The notes: generated by a model not told the origin, from the sequence alone. DNA of 64,000 bases from Cucumis sativus (GCF_000004075.3 NC_026655.2:1860001-1924000), one strand, 5' to 3'. Counted from the stretch's first letter, positions 1 through 13,037 are shown. Translations and numbers: made by a program.

Positions 1-1564
1 ATGTAACCGTTACGGTATTGTCTTTGATGGCATCACCTGAAGAAGAGTTACTCCGAATAGATTCAGTCTCTTCAACATATCTTAACACATCATTTAAGAC
101 GTAATAGCCTTTGTCCTGAGGAGCAAGAAAAAATGTTTGGGAAAATTTTCTTCTCAAACTGTCCTTCCCAGTTAGGCATCCTGTAACCAAAACAATCACT
201 CCTTTCTCATGAGATTCCTGGGCATCAGCAGTTATTATTTCTGCTGTATAATCTCCATAATTCAAGGATATGATCTTGTCATTTATTGCCTGTCACAAAC
301 ACGAATTGAACTTAATTTCCAAACAAGCAAAATTTAAACTAGAATTCTCCAGACCACTAAAATAAAAAATGTTAATCAATCAATGACGATAGAGTTCTAC
401 AGACCAAGGAATATGAAATGCATATCCATCAATTACATCCTTGAACTTCGATTGATTCAGATTGATGGGAGAAGTTCAGAAAGAAACTAGTAAAAATACA
501 TGGTTCGACTTCAATTTTCAATTAACCATGAACATCAATACTCAGAAACAATTCTACTGCACCAAAAACAATTCAAATCATAACCACAATGACTATAGGA
601 CCAATTGTCAAAAACTTAAAATTAAGATGCATAATATTTTATTTCTCATTTAATTAAGGCTCTTTCATCCATCCGTGGATATTTCATTAAATCAATGAAC
701 TGGTGTCTTGTAGAAAAAACACAATTAACAGCCTAAAGGGTATTGTAACCGTTCTAAAACTATGCCACAGAAGTTACCTGATTGCTACTATAGATAGATC
801 AGATTTTTTTAAGTAGTACTAATACAGTAGCAAATACATTCACAATGGCCCATGTTTATCCAACCCTGCAGTCGTGTTTATGCACTTGCACAATCCAATA
901 TCCCATTCATTTCCAATTTCACAACCACATACTCCAATAACAAGAGTACATAAATGATTCAATCATGTACCAAAAATTCTGAATGCATAATCAACCAAAG
1001 CTTCGCACAGAAACTAAAATGCATGAACACAGAATTGGTGCCTAATACAGTAGCAAATACATTCACAATGGCCCATGTTTATCCAACCCTGCAGTCGTGT
1101 TTATGCACTTGCACAATCCAATATTCCATTCATTTCCAATTTCACAACCACATACTCCAATAACAAGAGTACATAAATGATTCACTCATGTACCAAAAAT
1201 TCTGAATGCATAATCAACCAATGCTTCGCACAGAAACTAAAATGCATGAACACAGAATTGGTGCCATTTCCATATGTATCCCACCCTTAAAAAAAAATAC
1301 AAATAAATGAAAGGTTGGTTAACTACTCTTCGAACATAGACTGTGTAGCAATATAATGGATATACTGAAGTTTACCTGCATGCTTGTCACTGTTGTCATC
1401 ACTCCATTACCATCCGGGCGGCTTAGCAAACTTGTATCCTGATAGAACCGATGCACCAATTGGGGAGAATGATGAAGGATGTGATAGTACTGCCCGACAA
1501 ACGCATTCCCAACAACTTGAGCACTGGGAGTAGGGGAAGAACTGGCTTCCTGTGTTGCCGCCAT
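1..1564 (-). CDS. G3BP-like NTF2-domain RNA-binding protein, 5' part (partial)
   Basis: Two coding exons are visible. The first, 1376-1564, gives 63 aa starting MAATQEAS; the second, 1-289, continues in phase 0 from AINDKIISLNYG to the window edge. Together they form about 160 aa of an NTF2-like fold: VGNAFVGQYYHILHHSP, the FYQD segment, then the strand pairs ISLNYGDYTAEIITADAQ and GVIVLVTGCLTGKD, FSQTFFLAPQDKGYYVLND. This is the typical N-terminus of plant Ras-GAP SH3-binding-protein (G3BP)-like proteins, which normally continue into a low-complexity linker and a C-terminal RRM and act in cytoplasmic mRNP or stress granules; those parts lie beyond the left edge. The ATG is the first codon after the acceptor TTCTTGTAG, so the start is unambiguous. 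The intervening intron, 290-1375, carries a 223-bp tandem duplication. An NTF2 protein without an RRM cannot be excluded from what is visible. Confidence 0.9.
819..1264. repeat. 223-bp tandem duplication in intron
   Basis: Copy 1 (819-1041) and copy 2 (1042-1264) are nearly identical head-to-tail, differing at only a few bases (for example AATCAACCAAAGC versus AATCAACCAATGC). It lies in the intron between the first two coding exons of the G3BP-like gene. The 69-codon open frame running across it on the plus strand is a by-product of the duplication, not a gene. Confidence 0.95.
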
Positions 1565-2349
1565 CTACAAGAAAATTAACGACATACTATAAGGATAGCT
1601 CAACCAAGTGTATATAACTAATACCAAAGATTCACCCACAACCTTAAATTGCAGGTTGAACAAACATGTAACCTAAATCTTAAAAAAAAAAAAAACAATA
1701 AATTACTTCGCTAAATAAAACCCAATACGAAGTAAAAATAGATATCCTAACCAGCAACATTTAGGTATCACTCAAATCCACACTTCTCTAGGGTTTTATA
1801 TGTTAAATGAACTAAAGAATCAAGTAAAACGAATAAAATAAAACAAAATTAATCAGTAAACATGCACACAGACAACACTCGGATTCTAAACAATACTTAT
1901 GATGTACACCAACGCAGTATACATACACTAGCATGACGATTCGAGTGAGAGTTAAGTGAGAGTTAAAGGAATCAAACTAAGAAAATCATCGAATAATGCG
2001 TAGCAAATGTCGCTGAGCCCTAAACGGACAAAAAAAAAAGTATAAAAAATGAAAACCCATAAAACCCTAATACAGATCAACCGTACGCAGAGAAGAAAAT
2101 AGGATTGAGTGAAAATTAAAAAAGGAAATGGATGGATCATTAAATAAAACATACAAGAGAAGCAATATAACAGATCAAGTTAGGAAAAGAGAGAAGATTG
2201 AAGAAAATGAAGATGGAGAAGAAAAGGAAGTACCTGCTTGAAGGGCAGAGAATCGAGCTTTGGAGAGAGATCTGAGCGCTAAGAAAAGAAGTAGAGAGAA
2301 TACGAAACAGAGAGCAAAGATTCTGAGCGGCTTTATAGAATTAGGGTTT
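1565..2349 (-). promoter_or_regulatory. 5' UTR intron, leader exon and core promoter of the G3BP-like gene
   Basis: An intron of 669 bp (1565-2233; donor CAG|GTACTT, acceptor TTGTAG|ATG) separates a non-coding leader exon (from 2234 to about 2300) from the start codon. On the minus strand a TATAAA box lies at 2332-2337 and a telo-box AAACCCTAA at 2341-2349. The TATA plus telo-box pair is common in promoters of plant translation- and RNA-related genes. The exact transcription start is inferred from TATA spacing only. Confidence 0.6.
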
Positions 2350-5000
2350 TTGAAGGAAATAAATGGGTAATCCAAATATACAAATACAATCCCCCTTTCA
2401 ACAAATTACACTTTGCCTTTTTGTTTATCATTGTATTTATTTTTTAATTAATATTTCCTCTCATTTTTTTTATGTAAATAATTATTATGATAAAAAAAAT
2501 AAAATTATTTAGGTAAAAAAAAATGTAACTCTTTACCAAATATAATATAGTACAAACAAAAAAAAAAAGTCGAATATGAAAAGTATTAATACTAAAAATA
2601 TATTTTTAACTATAAAATAAATTTAAATAATTATAAAATATAACAATTAATAATAATAATAATTGTTACATCAAATATATACTCCCACTGCCAACACAAA
2701 ATTAAATTAATTTGAAATAAATTTATAGTTAAAAAATGGGAATTATTTTCTCGGATCCCGATTTATGAAAGGGAATTTCCGACTCTCCAAAGCATGAACG
2801 AGACGGAGAATGCCCCATTTGAATATGTTATCAACCTTAGTCTTGCTATTTAGAATAATACCACAACGTTGCATTGTAAAAATACGATAATCAATGTTGG
2901 TATTTCTTTTTTGGTTTACGATAAATATATTGTAATTTTTTTATAAATATTCTAATAAATTTTGTCATTTAAAATAAAATTCTCAAATTTGAGACTCAAC
3001 AATAAAAACACACATTTTTAGTTTTTTTTTTTTTTTAATAAACGAGCATGCCTTATACAAATAGTTGTCCTCATTATATACCTAAAACCATCCCCTTATC
3101 TAACTGTTGTGGGATTTTGATCGGATTCACGTATAGACAACCATTTTAAAAATAAGCAAATATTGTAACTACTTAAGTTTTTTTTAATATATTTTGTAAA
3201 TAGCTTTCTTCATTAACTATAACATAATATAATAAATATGTAGGGATAAAAATTAAGAATTTAGATCATAAAGACTAATCACTTAAGACTTTAATTTATT
3301 TTGTAAATTCAAGTAGAATTTGAGTGATTGCAAAAACTATATCTAAAGTAGAAAAAAAAGGATACACAAAATTATCCAAAATTAGAAATTGAACCGTTAC
3401 GTAACTGACAATAAATTGATCTACGTCAATTTTATACTTGTTATAATTAATAAGTTATAGATAGTAAGTTTTAACATTTATTGTTTTGATTGATCGTATT
3501 AAAATAAGCGTTTGATCAATTAATCTAAAAGCGTAAAATAAGATCAGATTCAACACAATATAAGGTTCACGAAAAGATAAATGGTGAAGTCTACTATACT
3601 TTTCCTCAAAATAACGACAAAGTTAATTATTTGAATTTTTTAAAAATAATTTAGCAATTTACGATATGTTTTTTATTTAAAAAATATAATTTCATTAATA
3701 AATAAAACAATTTAAAGGAAAACTGTAAAAATAAATATTTTAGAGGTATTTTGTTTTTTTAGTAGTTTTGTTATAAGAAATATAGATAGTTTGTCAATGT
3801 TTTTTTATATTTTTTTAAAACTATAATTTAAATCTAAATGAGCAAACTGACATTAAATATGTATTATCAATCTCGAGGTTAAAAATACTATCAATTTAGT
3901 GGTAAAAGATTTGATTCATGTATCAATTACCGATATATATACACTTTTATAAAAATTAGTGATTCTTTTTTTTACGAACCTATTTTCAACCGCCAAACAC
4001 TTCAAAAAAAATTTGTTTGGTAACTAAATTATTTATTTATTTTTAAAAATCAAATTATTTTCCTTCCATTTGTACCACCATTTTTATATTTATTGGGTAA
4101 AAAAAATTAAATTCATCATCAAATTCTATAAAAATGAGTTTCCAATATCTTTTAAATTTTGAATTCTTCAAAATTTCCATCTCTTCCTATACTTTTATTT
4201 TTTGTTATTTAAATCAAAATTTTATATATAATTTCATATGAAAAATTATTGTAAAAAATCAAATTTATTAAAAATGAGTAGAAAGCATCAAAGTAACCAT
4301 TTATATATATATATATATATCACTACAAAAAAAAAAGAAGAAGTTAATTTCTATATATAATAGATACGAAATTTCACTATATCACTGATAAAAGATTGTT
4401 AATATCTATCTGTAATAGATACAAACTTTTATTGTATTTTATAAATGTATCTCATTCCCCTACAACGATTTTCATTGTTTTTATTTCACAACATTTTTCA
4501 TAAGTTTGAACTCAAACACGATCTTAGGTAGTTTGCATCATACAAAATCACTTTTAAAAGTGTTGAACCAAACATTCAAATTACGGTATAAAAAAACTTT
4601 TAACAAATCACTCTTTTTCTTCGATAACTCGTTAATAAATCAATTTTATTAAAAGCAATATTCTTTAAAAACACAACTTGTAAAAATAAAACATTTGAGC
4701 CAAAACACTTGAATTTGAACCTAAGGGACGATCTTCAAGACATTTGTAGTAGAAGTGTTTAATAATTAGAGTTTTAGGATGAACCGCTTATAAAATTAGA
4801 CGTTTTAAAGTTTAAAGTTAAAATCTTAAGTCGTAAGCCTTAGATGAATTGAATCCAACGAGACTAAATGTGTAATCTAACGAAAGTGAAAGTTTTTTTT
4901 CTTTCTAATATTTGCATTTTTAAACAAAAGTTTCATACACAATTGACCAATAGATTGCATTAATTAGTGAAAGGTCAAAATCAAACCTTCCATTTAGTCT
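2350..5000. other. AT-rich intergenic DNA
   Basis: No open frame, RNA gene or clear transposon seen. Contains many A/T homopolymers and a short (TA)n run at 4301-4320. The stretch 4500-4740 has phrases such as AAATCACTTTTAAAAGTG that look like remains of a short interspersed element, but I cannot delimit it. Confidence 0.6.
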
Positions 5001-5670
5001 CTCATAGTCCCCTTGTCTTCATCCCTTCCACGAAGGGTTGCCCATGAATCAATCAAGAAGCCATGGAAGATTACAGCTCATTCCACTATACCCAATACGG
5101 CGGCGCCCGGTTCATGCCGTTATCCCGGTAGAGGAGGTATCGGAAGCAACGGAGGTGGAATTTTAATTGTCCTTAACAAATAGCGCTTCTAGTTGTATGC
5201 TTTTGATTGTTTTTGTCTTTGCAGTGTAAAGTAGCAGGAATTGATTCAACATCTTTTTACATTTGTTTGTTTCTGTGTGTTTGAATTATGTTCTAGGATG
5301 AACCAGTACAATCTCTCTCTAAACCAATCGGAACTGATGGCAGTTATCTAAGAGATTTATACCTTTTTTTTCTAGCCCACAGATTTTATATCATTTAGGT
5401 ACTCTGTGTATGTTTGTTTCTGTAGTTTTTCTTTTGTTGTGTAGGTTTATAGGAATTGTTTTTTCTTCTGCTTCTTTTAAATCTAGTGGGATGTATCTTC
5501 TCAAAATGTAATGGAGATTTAGCCACTAGTTTTGTTAATAACTATTACTTTGTCAGCAATAGACAGAGAATGTATGGTTTACTTAACATGGGAACGAACA
5601 TTTAGTGGTTTTTATCACAGCATTAATCAGTTATGGTGTTGGAATGGTCAAGCTTGAATTGAAAATGTAG

Positions 5671-5695
5671 TTTTTTTTTTTTTTTTTTTTTTTTT
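5671..5695. repeat. poly(T) tract, 25 nt
   Basis: An uninterrupted run of 25 T. It may be the tail of a minus-strand retroposed sequence or a simple slippage tract; no flanking target duplication was evident. Confidence 0.85.
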
Positions 5696-7039
5696 GAATT
5701 ATATGGACTGCAGATTGAACCAACCATGTTGCCTGGTTGGTTCCTTGGTGCTTTGCTAATTCTTGCCTATGCTTATTGTTTTGTTGCTTGCAAAGCATGT
5801 TTATGGTTTCTTATTGCATAAAATTTACCTGTTTCGAATTGTATCTCTTTGTTTATGTGTTGTCAATCATAGCATTTTTAAGGGAACTTAATCTTAAGCT
5901 CCCACATCACTTCGAACACGAATAATATGGATCATGCTTGCATTTTCTGAATGTGTGATTAATCATTTTAATTTTGTTTCAATGAATGAACTGTCTTTCT
6001 ATTTAGCTCGTACATTTATAGCTTGGGAGCTGGGGCTCATGGGTGATTGATTTAATCGTTTTTATCATTTACTTGCGAGTTCCATTTTTGCTACAAGGAA
6101 AATTACGTTTGCAATATTGATTCTCTATGCTTCACAGGAAATCTTGTTTGAGATTTTGTTTCATCGATTAGCACCTTGCATTAGAACCATGGGTCCATAG
6201 TTATTATGTTCCTTGACTATGAAGCTCTCCTTGCAGTCAGTATGCTTTCTCATTACTTGAGAGCCCAGTTAAGATATACGTCATTCCAGTCAATCCAAAT
6301 TCTTGAGCAAGGAAAAAATGGGCAAGATTAGAGAGTTACTCATTCGTACTGCAAAGACAATTATTTTAGAACATTCATTCTCTTTAACCCACCATCGTGT
6401 ATGTCTATGTGTGCTTTTGAACTAACATCTTAATCATAAACAGCAAACTTGTTTATGTTGCGGTTTTGATGCAGAAGTTGGATTTTTAGGAGTTCACCTG
6501 GTCGAAGGTATTTTAAACAACTATGAGATACTAACCCAAAATACTTAATTAGACATGGCACCATTCTGTCAAAAATTGATGTCTTTCTGCGAACAACAGA
6601 TATTGATACTATCAAGGTTAGTTCCACTTTTCCTGCATAATTTGTTTCAACAAAAGGCAGCCTAACAATGTTATGACTTGGTGTGTTTTTATAGCCTTTA
6701 AGTAAATGCATGTTCCTTTTATCCGTTGAAGTATTTTTCCTCAATTATGTACCATTTTTTGTTATTAGGTATGCAAAGTAGTAAAAAAAAACCCAACCTT
6801 TTTCACTAGTTCACTTATTGTTCTGCTGCCTTGTCTTCTGTTTGGCCGCACTTGAGGTAGAGTTAATATATATGATCGAGGTGCTCTGCTTCATTAGAGG
6901 GCAATGATTACATCACACTTTGTATATTTGATTCCCTCTTTTTAATGACTGTGTTTACTTAAATATAACAGGACAGCAAGAAAACATGGATGGCATGCTT
7001 ATTTGTCAACTGCTCGAATGTACATTGGAAACCAAATAA

Positions 7040-7270
7040 AAAATTTCATAAAGCGCAATCACATGTTTAGAAGTGATTTTTAAATGGTTAAAATCATTTT
7101 GCCATTTTAAAATAACATGAAAAATGTTTTTAATATTCAAAATCAATTTTATGCTATGGAAAAAGCGTTTCATTGAATTGATTTTGAGTAACTATAGATG
7201 AATTTCAAAGTAAATTTAAATAGAAAAAAAAGAGATTTTAGCCGTTTCAAAAACACTTTCAAATACAAAG
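7040..7270. repeat. probable short interspersed repeat (MITE-like)
   Basis: An internally repetitive stretch with AGTGATTTTTAAATGG, AAAATCATTTTGCCATTTT and later AATTGATTTTGAG in partly palindromic arrangement, unlike the flanking exon-like sequence. The termini and a target-site duplication are not clear, so the class is unassigned. Confidence 0.3.
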
Positions 7271-8134
7271 TAGGTGAGGATAATTGATTTGAACTCATAA
7301 CTTATAGATCCTCCTCAGCTTCTGACTGTTGCGGTAAACTTGGATGGTTTATGCTTTGTCTATTTTGAATTTGTTGACCTCTCACTTCTTTTTTTCTGCA
7401 TCTCTAAATCTGTGCTAAAAGAGTCATAATTGTTGTATCTTAACCGGAACAGATTTTAGTTTCCTGAAAAACTAAAAAAGAGAAAAGGGCGAAAACTGCA
7501 GAAATAATCAGAATTAAAGGAAGTTTCTGTCTACCATTATTGATAGCCATTACTTTCAATCAAACGAATGATAATTGTGAACTCTACGATTGACTTTGAT
7601 GCAAACTTTACGTCTGATCTTGACATGATTTGTTAATTTGATGGCTCATCTTCAGTTCAATCATTTGAGAGAACAAAAGAAGTTTGCTTGGTTGAGAGGA
7701 TTCAAAGGCCTGGGTCGATGCCAAATATTACATTCCTAGGAGGTTGACGTCCAACCAACCCCGGGGTCATTTAAGAGCATGACGGTACAGCTCTGGCTCC
7801 ATCTCTTCCTTATCATTGATGTAAGAGTCCGTTTTCACTGCTTATCATCAGATGAGAAGGTTTATGTGTGTGGCTGACAATGCTTTGTTTATCCTGGGCT
7901 TCAGTTTCCATCTTCTTTGTACTAGTTATGATTCTTGGTACTCAGTATATGGATCATCTCCCATTACAGATCATTGTTTACCTTGTTTGTTCTATTTTTT
8001 TTTCATTGATTTATTATTTCCTTCGTGTATGAATAATGTTTAGAATGAAATCACCATGGATTGGCCTGACCAATGAACAAAAAAAGTAAAAATAAAAGAA
8101 TTTATATGATGCGAGTTCAAAATTAGATACCCAT

Positions 8135-8949
8135 TGTTAAGAATCCCACCTCGGCCATTGGTTTCGAGATGGAACATATACTATATAATGGAGTGAAGAG
8201 TTCATGAAGTCCAACAAAAAGAAATTGGGGTTCAGTCAAGAATGGTAAACTTGAAAAAGGTATTGTTGTTGAGAATATCACATGAAAAAATTAAGGAATT
8301 TCATAATCATAGACGAGATACTAAAGATAGAATCTCATTTGATCTAATACCAATAATATCTTGGTCACGAAATGCGATGAATCAAGTAAGTTAGCCCCTC
8401 AAAATGAGTCGAAATGTACTTCAACTAGCTCGTACACTATCTCTATAGTGTTTAGAAAATTGTTTTGCAAATTATTTTTCATCGAGCTTTGAAATGTGCC
8501 TTAACACTTAAGTAAGCTTTGGGGCACATTTTTTAGGATAAAAAGCTTGATAGTGTAATTACAACTCTCATCGTGTTTTAGGGATGACTTTTGCAAACCG
8601 ACGGATTCAGTATAGGCCCAGGGGGCTCGAGCCCCCCTCAACTTAATTGTTTATGTATAAACAACACCAATTAATACTTAATATTTGTAGACAGTTTAGT
8701 GGTAATTATATTTGTCAGCCTCCTTTCCGACTAGAGTTTAAGTCTTACTTATGTAATTTTGTGTACGAGCTCTTTCATTGTCCAGATTGGTGTAGATTTT
8801 TTTTGAAAAAATGTTACAACCGTCTAGAACAACTTTGTTTTTACATTTTTTTATACTTTTTACCTACGTTGAAGAAATTATTAATCTTTCCATCTCAACC
8901 TACTTGTTACCATTATCAACGTAGTTTATCTTACAACTCTACACTCTAA
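8135..8949. mobile_element. mixed transposon relics
   Basis: At 8135 the sequence TGTTAAGAATCCCACC resembles the start of plant LTRs or TRIM elements; at 8338-8352 GATCTAATACCA resembles a decayed reverse-orientation initiator-tRNA primer-binding site. Further on, 8470-8535 forms a hairpin (AAATGTGCC ... GGGCACATTT), and 8621-8636 is a perfect 16-bp palindrome GGGGGCTCGAGCCCCC. A 100-codon open frame at 8647-8949 has no family resemblance. I see no intact element; the assignment is by style only. Confidence 0.3.
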
Positions 8950-11900
8950 ACACAAACTTAACAACTCCAATATATTAATTCGAGATTTATTAATTCCATT
9001 CGACCAAACATCTCCTGAATTTTGAAAAGTGGGTAAAAACAGAAGCTAAGGGTAAAATTGTTGACAGTAAAAAGGAAAGAATAATGGGACTGAATTGATA
9101 TCTTCTATGGCATTGGGGTCCCTAGCTGCTTAGTGCTTAGTGCTTAGCCCAGAAGAAACAGAAGCAAATGACTTTATTATAAATTTATAACACCCTCCCC
9201 TTTCCTTTGATCATATATTATACACACACACACATATAATATATAGTTTTGAGATTGTCAGTTCTGATGTTTAATTATGGTCATAATTCATAAATGAACA
9301 ATATATATATTGTTTTGGATCAATAATTGATGACCTACTTTTAATGTCATTGCAGAGAAATTCTGACACCTACTTTTTTTTTTTTCTGCTGCTGCCAATC
9401 ATCAAGGAATGGTTTACTCAATCAAGAATTGGACCCCCTCCCCTATAATGACAATGAAATAAAAAACACCCAAATGATAAAATCACAATAAAAATATATA
9501 TTCTTTTGAATCAAAGAAGGATAAGAAGAAACCAACCAACCAAAGCTCCTCATTCAAGAAGATGAAATGACTTTTCATAAACATCTCTACCTGAGATTAA
9601 GAAGTTGCAAAAAGAAAGGCTAAAATAGACAAATGGAGGAGTTGTATTAATGTTCGTATCAATGTAAAAGATATATTTAATAACAATTTGAATTTCAAAC
9701 AGTGAAGACTTTATCTTATTGAGAAATTTGAAAACCTTCGGTGTCTCAGATTATATAAACGAAAAGGATTATTAAGAAATATTTAATATAATTGAAACTT
9801 AACACTTATACATGTAAAATTTCTAGGGTTTACAACTTTGAAACGTTCTTATGTTAGGTGATCTCTTGAAAAATTATCAAAGTATCTGTGTTATTGGTCG
9901 GTAGGGTTTGGATAATTTTTACTATTAGATATATATTAACAAACACGATGTATAACTTTAGTAGCAAAAGAATATCAGACCTAGTAGATGAATAATTTGC
10001 CTAGATAAGTCAAAGAATAACGTGCCACATTAATTTTTTGCTCGACGACGTACGAACAATTGTTTTCCTAGTCTTTCAATAGCTTAGAAATGTTGATAAA
10101 ATTTTAAGTTTGAATTATTTACGAGAAGTTACATGTAATATTGTAACATTTTGAAAGAATATATATATTTTTTAAAAATGGCAAAATTTAACGTATTTAA
10201 ATTATAAAAATCTATTGTTTGATATATGTAGAAAATATGTTATTATTATTATTTTGTCATACTATTTTCTATCTTAATTTTTTTAAATTGTGTTGGAACC
10301 TTTTACCGAGTATAAATTTTAGTATTATTGTCCAATATAATGAAACGAGTTAAAATATTTATACAACATAACAATAACTATCAATGCTGTTGATAGAAAC
10401 TATCATCGATAAAATTTGAAATTTTACTATATTTTGTAACGGCGTTGCTGTTTATAATATTTTTTTTTGTTAAACTTTTCTTTCTTGTGAGCTTAGTTTA
10501 TATTCAATTTGTAATTATTATAACATTATATTTTTATGTTTGAGTTTCGATTTCAATATCTTTCGATTCGACGAACTATTACAAAGTGGACTAACTTAAT
10601 AAATTTAAATCAATAAAGTATTTAGTGAAAAATAAAAGCTAGAAATATTGAAGACGAAACTTAAACAAAATTCAAGAGGGAAATCTTCCATGTTATATTT
10701 TGAAATATATACTCGATAGAAATTAAACTAACAAAAATGTATTTTAAATAAAAAGAACTTTAGATCTAATGCTATGACCCTTAGCATTAATTTCATGAGT
10801 TTTTAATGTTCATGTAGGCTACAAGGATGGAGTGAATTAAGAACTCAGGCCCCATTTTTGTCTCTTTAAAATTAGCCTAAATTAATAGAAAATTATTTTA
10901 AACTGAAGAACTTTTGAAAAAATATACAAATATATATCAAAATACCAAAAAATATTTTACACATATAGACATGTATAGTAGTCTATTTTGATGAATTGTA
11001 GATATATAGACCATAATATTTTGCTATATATATAAAATTAAATATGTGATTAATACTAATTTTAAAAAAATTAATATAAAATATTTACCCAACTTATTTA
11101 ACAATAAAAATGAGTAAATGAATACATTGTTTTTTTTTTTACACAAATTATTAATTAATTAGCTAACAGTATATTAAATATATTTAATTGATAAACTAAG
11201 TTTAATTAAATTTAGTTAGTACATAAATTCCTTTTTCAATAATAATAATTGATTACTTCATTGTTTTTTTTTTTAATAATCAAGCAATTATTTTTCGAGA
11301 TTAGTTTAAATTTTTCCTACTTTTCTTTCATTAAGAACATTTAATATTTGTAAAACCTTTTTTTTTTAGCATTCTTTTAGTAATATATCATACTCCTATC
11401 TCATTTTCTTTTATATATATAATATATCGTATTAAATATATTTTCTTATATTACTCAATTAAAATTGAAATTACTAATTATAAACATGATTAAGTATTAG
11501 ATTATAATTAATATTAGGTTGACTAAATATACATGAGTGAATGAGTTAATTTTGATTATCAATTCCTTTAAAAACTTAATTATCAATTACTCAACCAATT
11601 AATTATTTTATCAATATATTATTTAATTAATTAATCTTTTAAATTTATTTTTGTCATTGATAGCATTTCTCATGCATTTAATAGCATTTCCTATGCATAA
11701 GCAAACACTTTCATATTTGATTTTCAAACATTTTGTTTAAGGTATTTCATTACGAGGCATCTATAAAACCTTAAACCAAACGACTTTTTGAGGATCAAAA
11801 TTGGACCTAAATGATAGAAGTTAAAATTTAAAGTTTATTGTAAGTTTAAAGCGCTCAACTTTTACAATTCAATACTTTTATAAATAGCTAAAAGGTCGTG

Positions 11901-12664
11901 AATTCAATCAATATAGTGCTTATCTACCTGTTAATATCCTGTAGGGTTTCTTTGACACTCAAATGTTGTAGAATCAGTCATGTACTCCTATAAAATTAGT
12001 CGAGTTACGTCCTCTCTTATATGCTGGTTGTCAACGTGCACTCAAATATATAAAAAAAATATAAAAGAAATTACAATTGAAAATGTGAGGGTATAGGATT
12101 ATGTCATCCATGCATAGGGTGTGAAATCTCTCTATAAGAAATAATTATATTGAGAGATATTGTATAGTTTGTCTATTATATATATATCTTTTATCTCTTT
12201 CTCAAAATTAAAGTTTAGGAATGAATGGTGTATATAATATGACAATGAGAGGGCTTTAACAATCACTTTCAAAACACATTGAACAAGTTTTTATAAATTG
12301 TTTTTTCTTAATTAAATTTAGAAAAAAAAATTCATTACATTCTTAAAAAAAAAAGGAAAAAAAAAAAACTCACTTTTCAAATTAACTCTTGTGGACATTA
12401 TTGGAAATTAAACAACTTTGGATTTTGGAATTAGGGTTTCTTTTAATTTTGTTTGGTCTATATCTTTACATTATTTGTAACAAAATTTAATGCAATTTTT
12501 CGTTTACTTGTGGACATCATATATTATATTCAAACAGCCTTTTCGTTAGGGCAAGGAGATAATTCGAATAATTAATCACAAACCATGTAGTTAAATTTCT
12601 AACATGTTCACATTCTAATTGAACTACGGAGAGGGGCGAAGGCTAAGTTGACAATTTGATTACC
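8950..12664. other. AT-rich intergenic DNA
   Basis: No gene seen on either strand. Holds a triple 8-nt direct repeat (GCTTAGTG units) near 9129-9150, a short (CA)n at 9222-9233, and long AT-rich tracts, especially 10900-11700. Nothing else could be assigned. Confidence 0.6.
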
Positions 12665-12831
12665 GTTTGTTTGGATTGAATTAGAAAAAATGGTTTTCAA
12701 GAAACTTATTTTGCTAAAATTTGTTTAAAATACACTTAAAATTTATTTTGAGTGATTTCCGAACACTTTTTTTCCCTTAAAAAATAACTTATTTTTTAAA
12801 TTACACACTTGAAAATGTAATCCAAACAAAC
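12665..12831. mobile_element. small inverted-repeat element (MITE), copy A
   Basis: A 167-bp segment bounded by a 13-nt perfect inverted repeat: GTTTGTTTGGATT at 12665-12677 and its complement at 12819-12831. The interior is AT-rich with no coding potential. A shorter relative in the opposite orientation lies at 61409-61528. No clear target-site duplication could be fixed, so the superfamily is open. Confidence 0.6.
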
Positions 12832-12965
12832 AATACGTTTAAAGAGTAGAAAATTATGAAGAGGGCAATATGTACTTTTTTTGCCCCTTGGAAATGCAAC
12901 TATAAGTGAAGGTTGATATATACATTAAATTTTGTCTCTCTAAAGTTGTATATATAGAATAACAA

Positions 12966-13037
12966 ATCAGAGTGGCGCAGCGGAAGCGTGGTGGGCCCAT
13001 AACCCACAGGTCCCAGGATCGAAACCTGGCTCTGATA
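12966..13037 (+). tRNA. initiator tRNA-Met (CAU)
   Basis: A complete 72-nt cloverleaf. The acceptor stem 12966-12972 (ATCAGAG) pairs fully with 13030-13036, with discriminator A at 13037. The anticodon stem GTGGG (12991-12995) pairs with CCCAC (13003-13007), enclosing loop CCCATAA with anticodon CAT at 12998-13000. The T stem CCAGG/CCTGG encloses ATCGAAA: A54 and A60 are the hallmarks of eukaryotic initiator tRNAs, and the A1-U72 closing pair and GGG/CCC anticodon-stem pairs agree. No intron, no encoded CCA. A T-run at about 13092-13098 could serve as the Pol III terminator, though it is some distance away. It appears functional. Confidence 0.97.

Larger units (their letters stand above)
5063..7850 (+). 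pseudogene. unrecognised decayed gene or spliced non-coding transcript
   Basis: Several exon-like pieces occur in order on the plus strand without a complete reading frame. A GC-rich start at 5063 encodes MEDYSSFHYTQYGGARFMPL followed by SR and TAG; a donor-like GTAGAG overlaps that stop. An exon-like stretch at 6475-6616 is bounded by GATGCAG and AAG|GTTAGT and stays open in one frame except for one TGA at 6524-6526 (residues around it: RRYFKQL*DTNPKYLIRHG, ending FLRTTDIDTIK). In phase with it, an acceptor at 6970-6971 opens DSKKTWMACLFVNCS. Another exon-like piece lies near 7665-7750. I do not recognise the family. A recent pseudogene, a long non-coding RNA, or a gene with a poorly predicted structure are all possible. 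A 25-nt poly-T at 5671-5695 sits in a putative intron. Confidence 0.35.

Noticed and set aside
954..1163. 69-codon plus-strand frame
   Set aside because: It lies inside the intronic tandem duplication, and its peptide is low-information.
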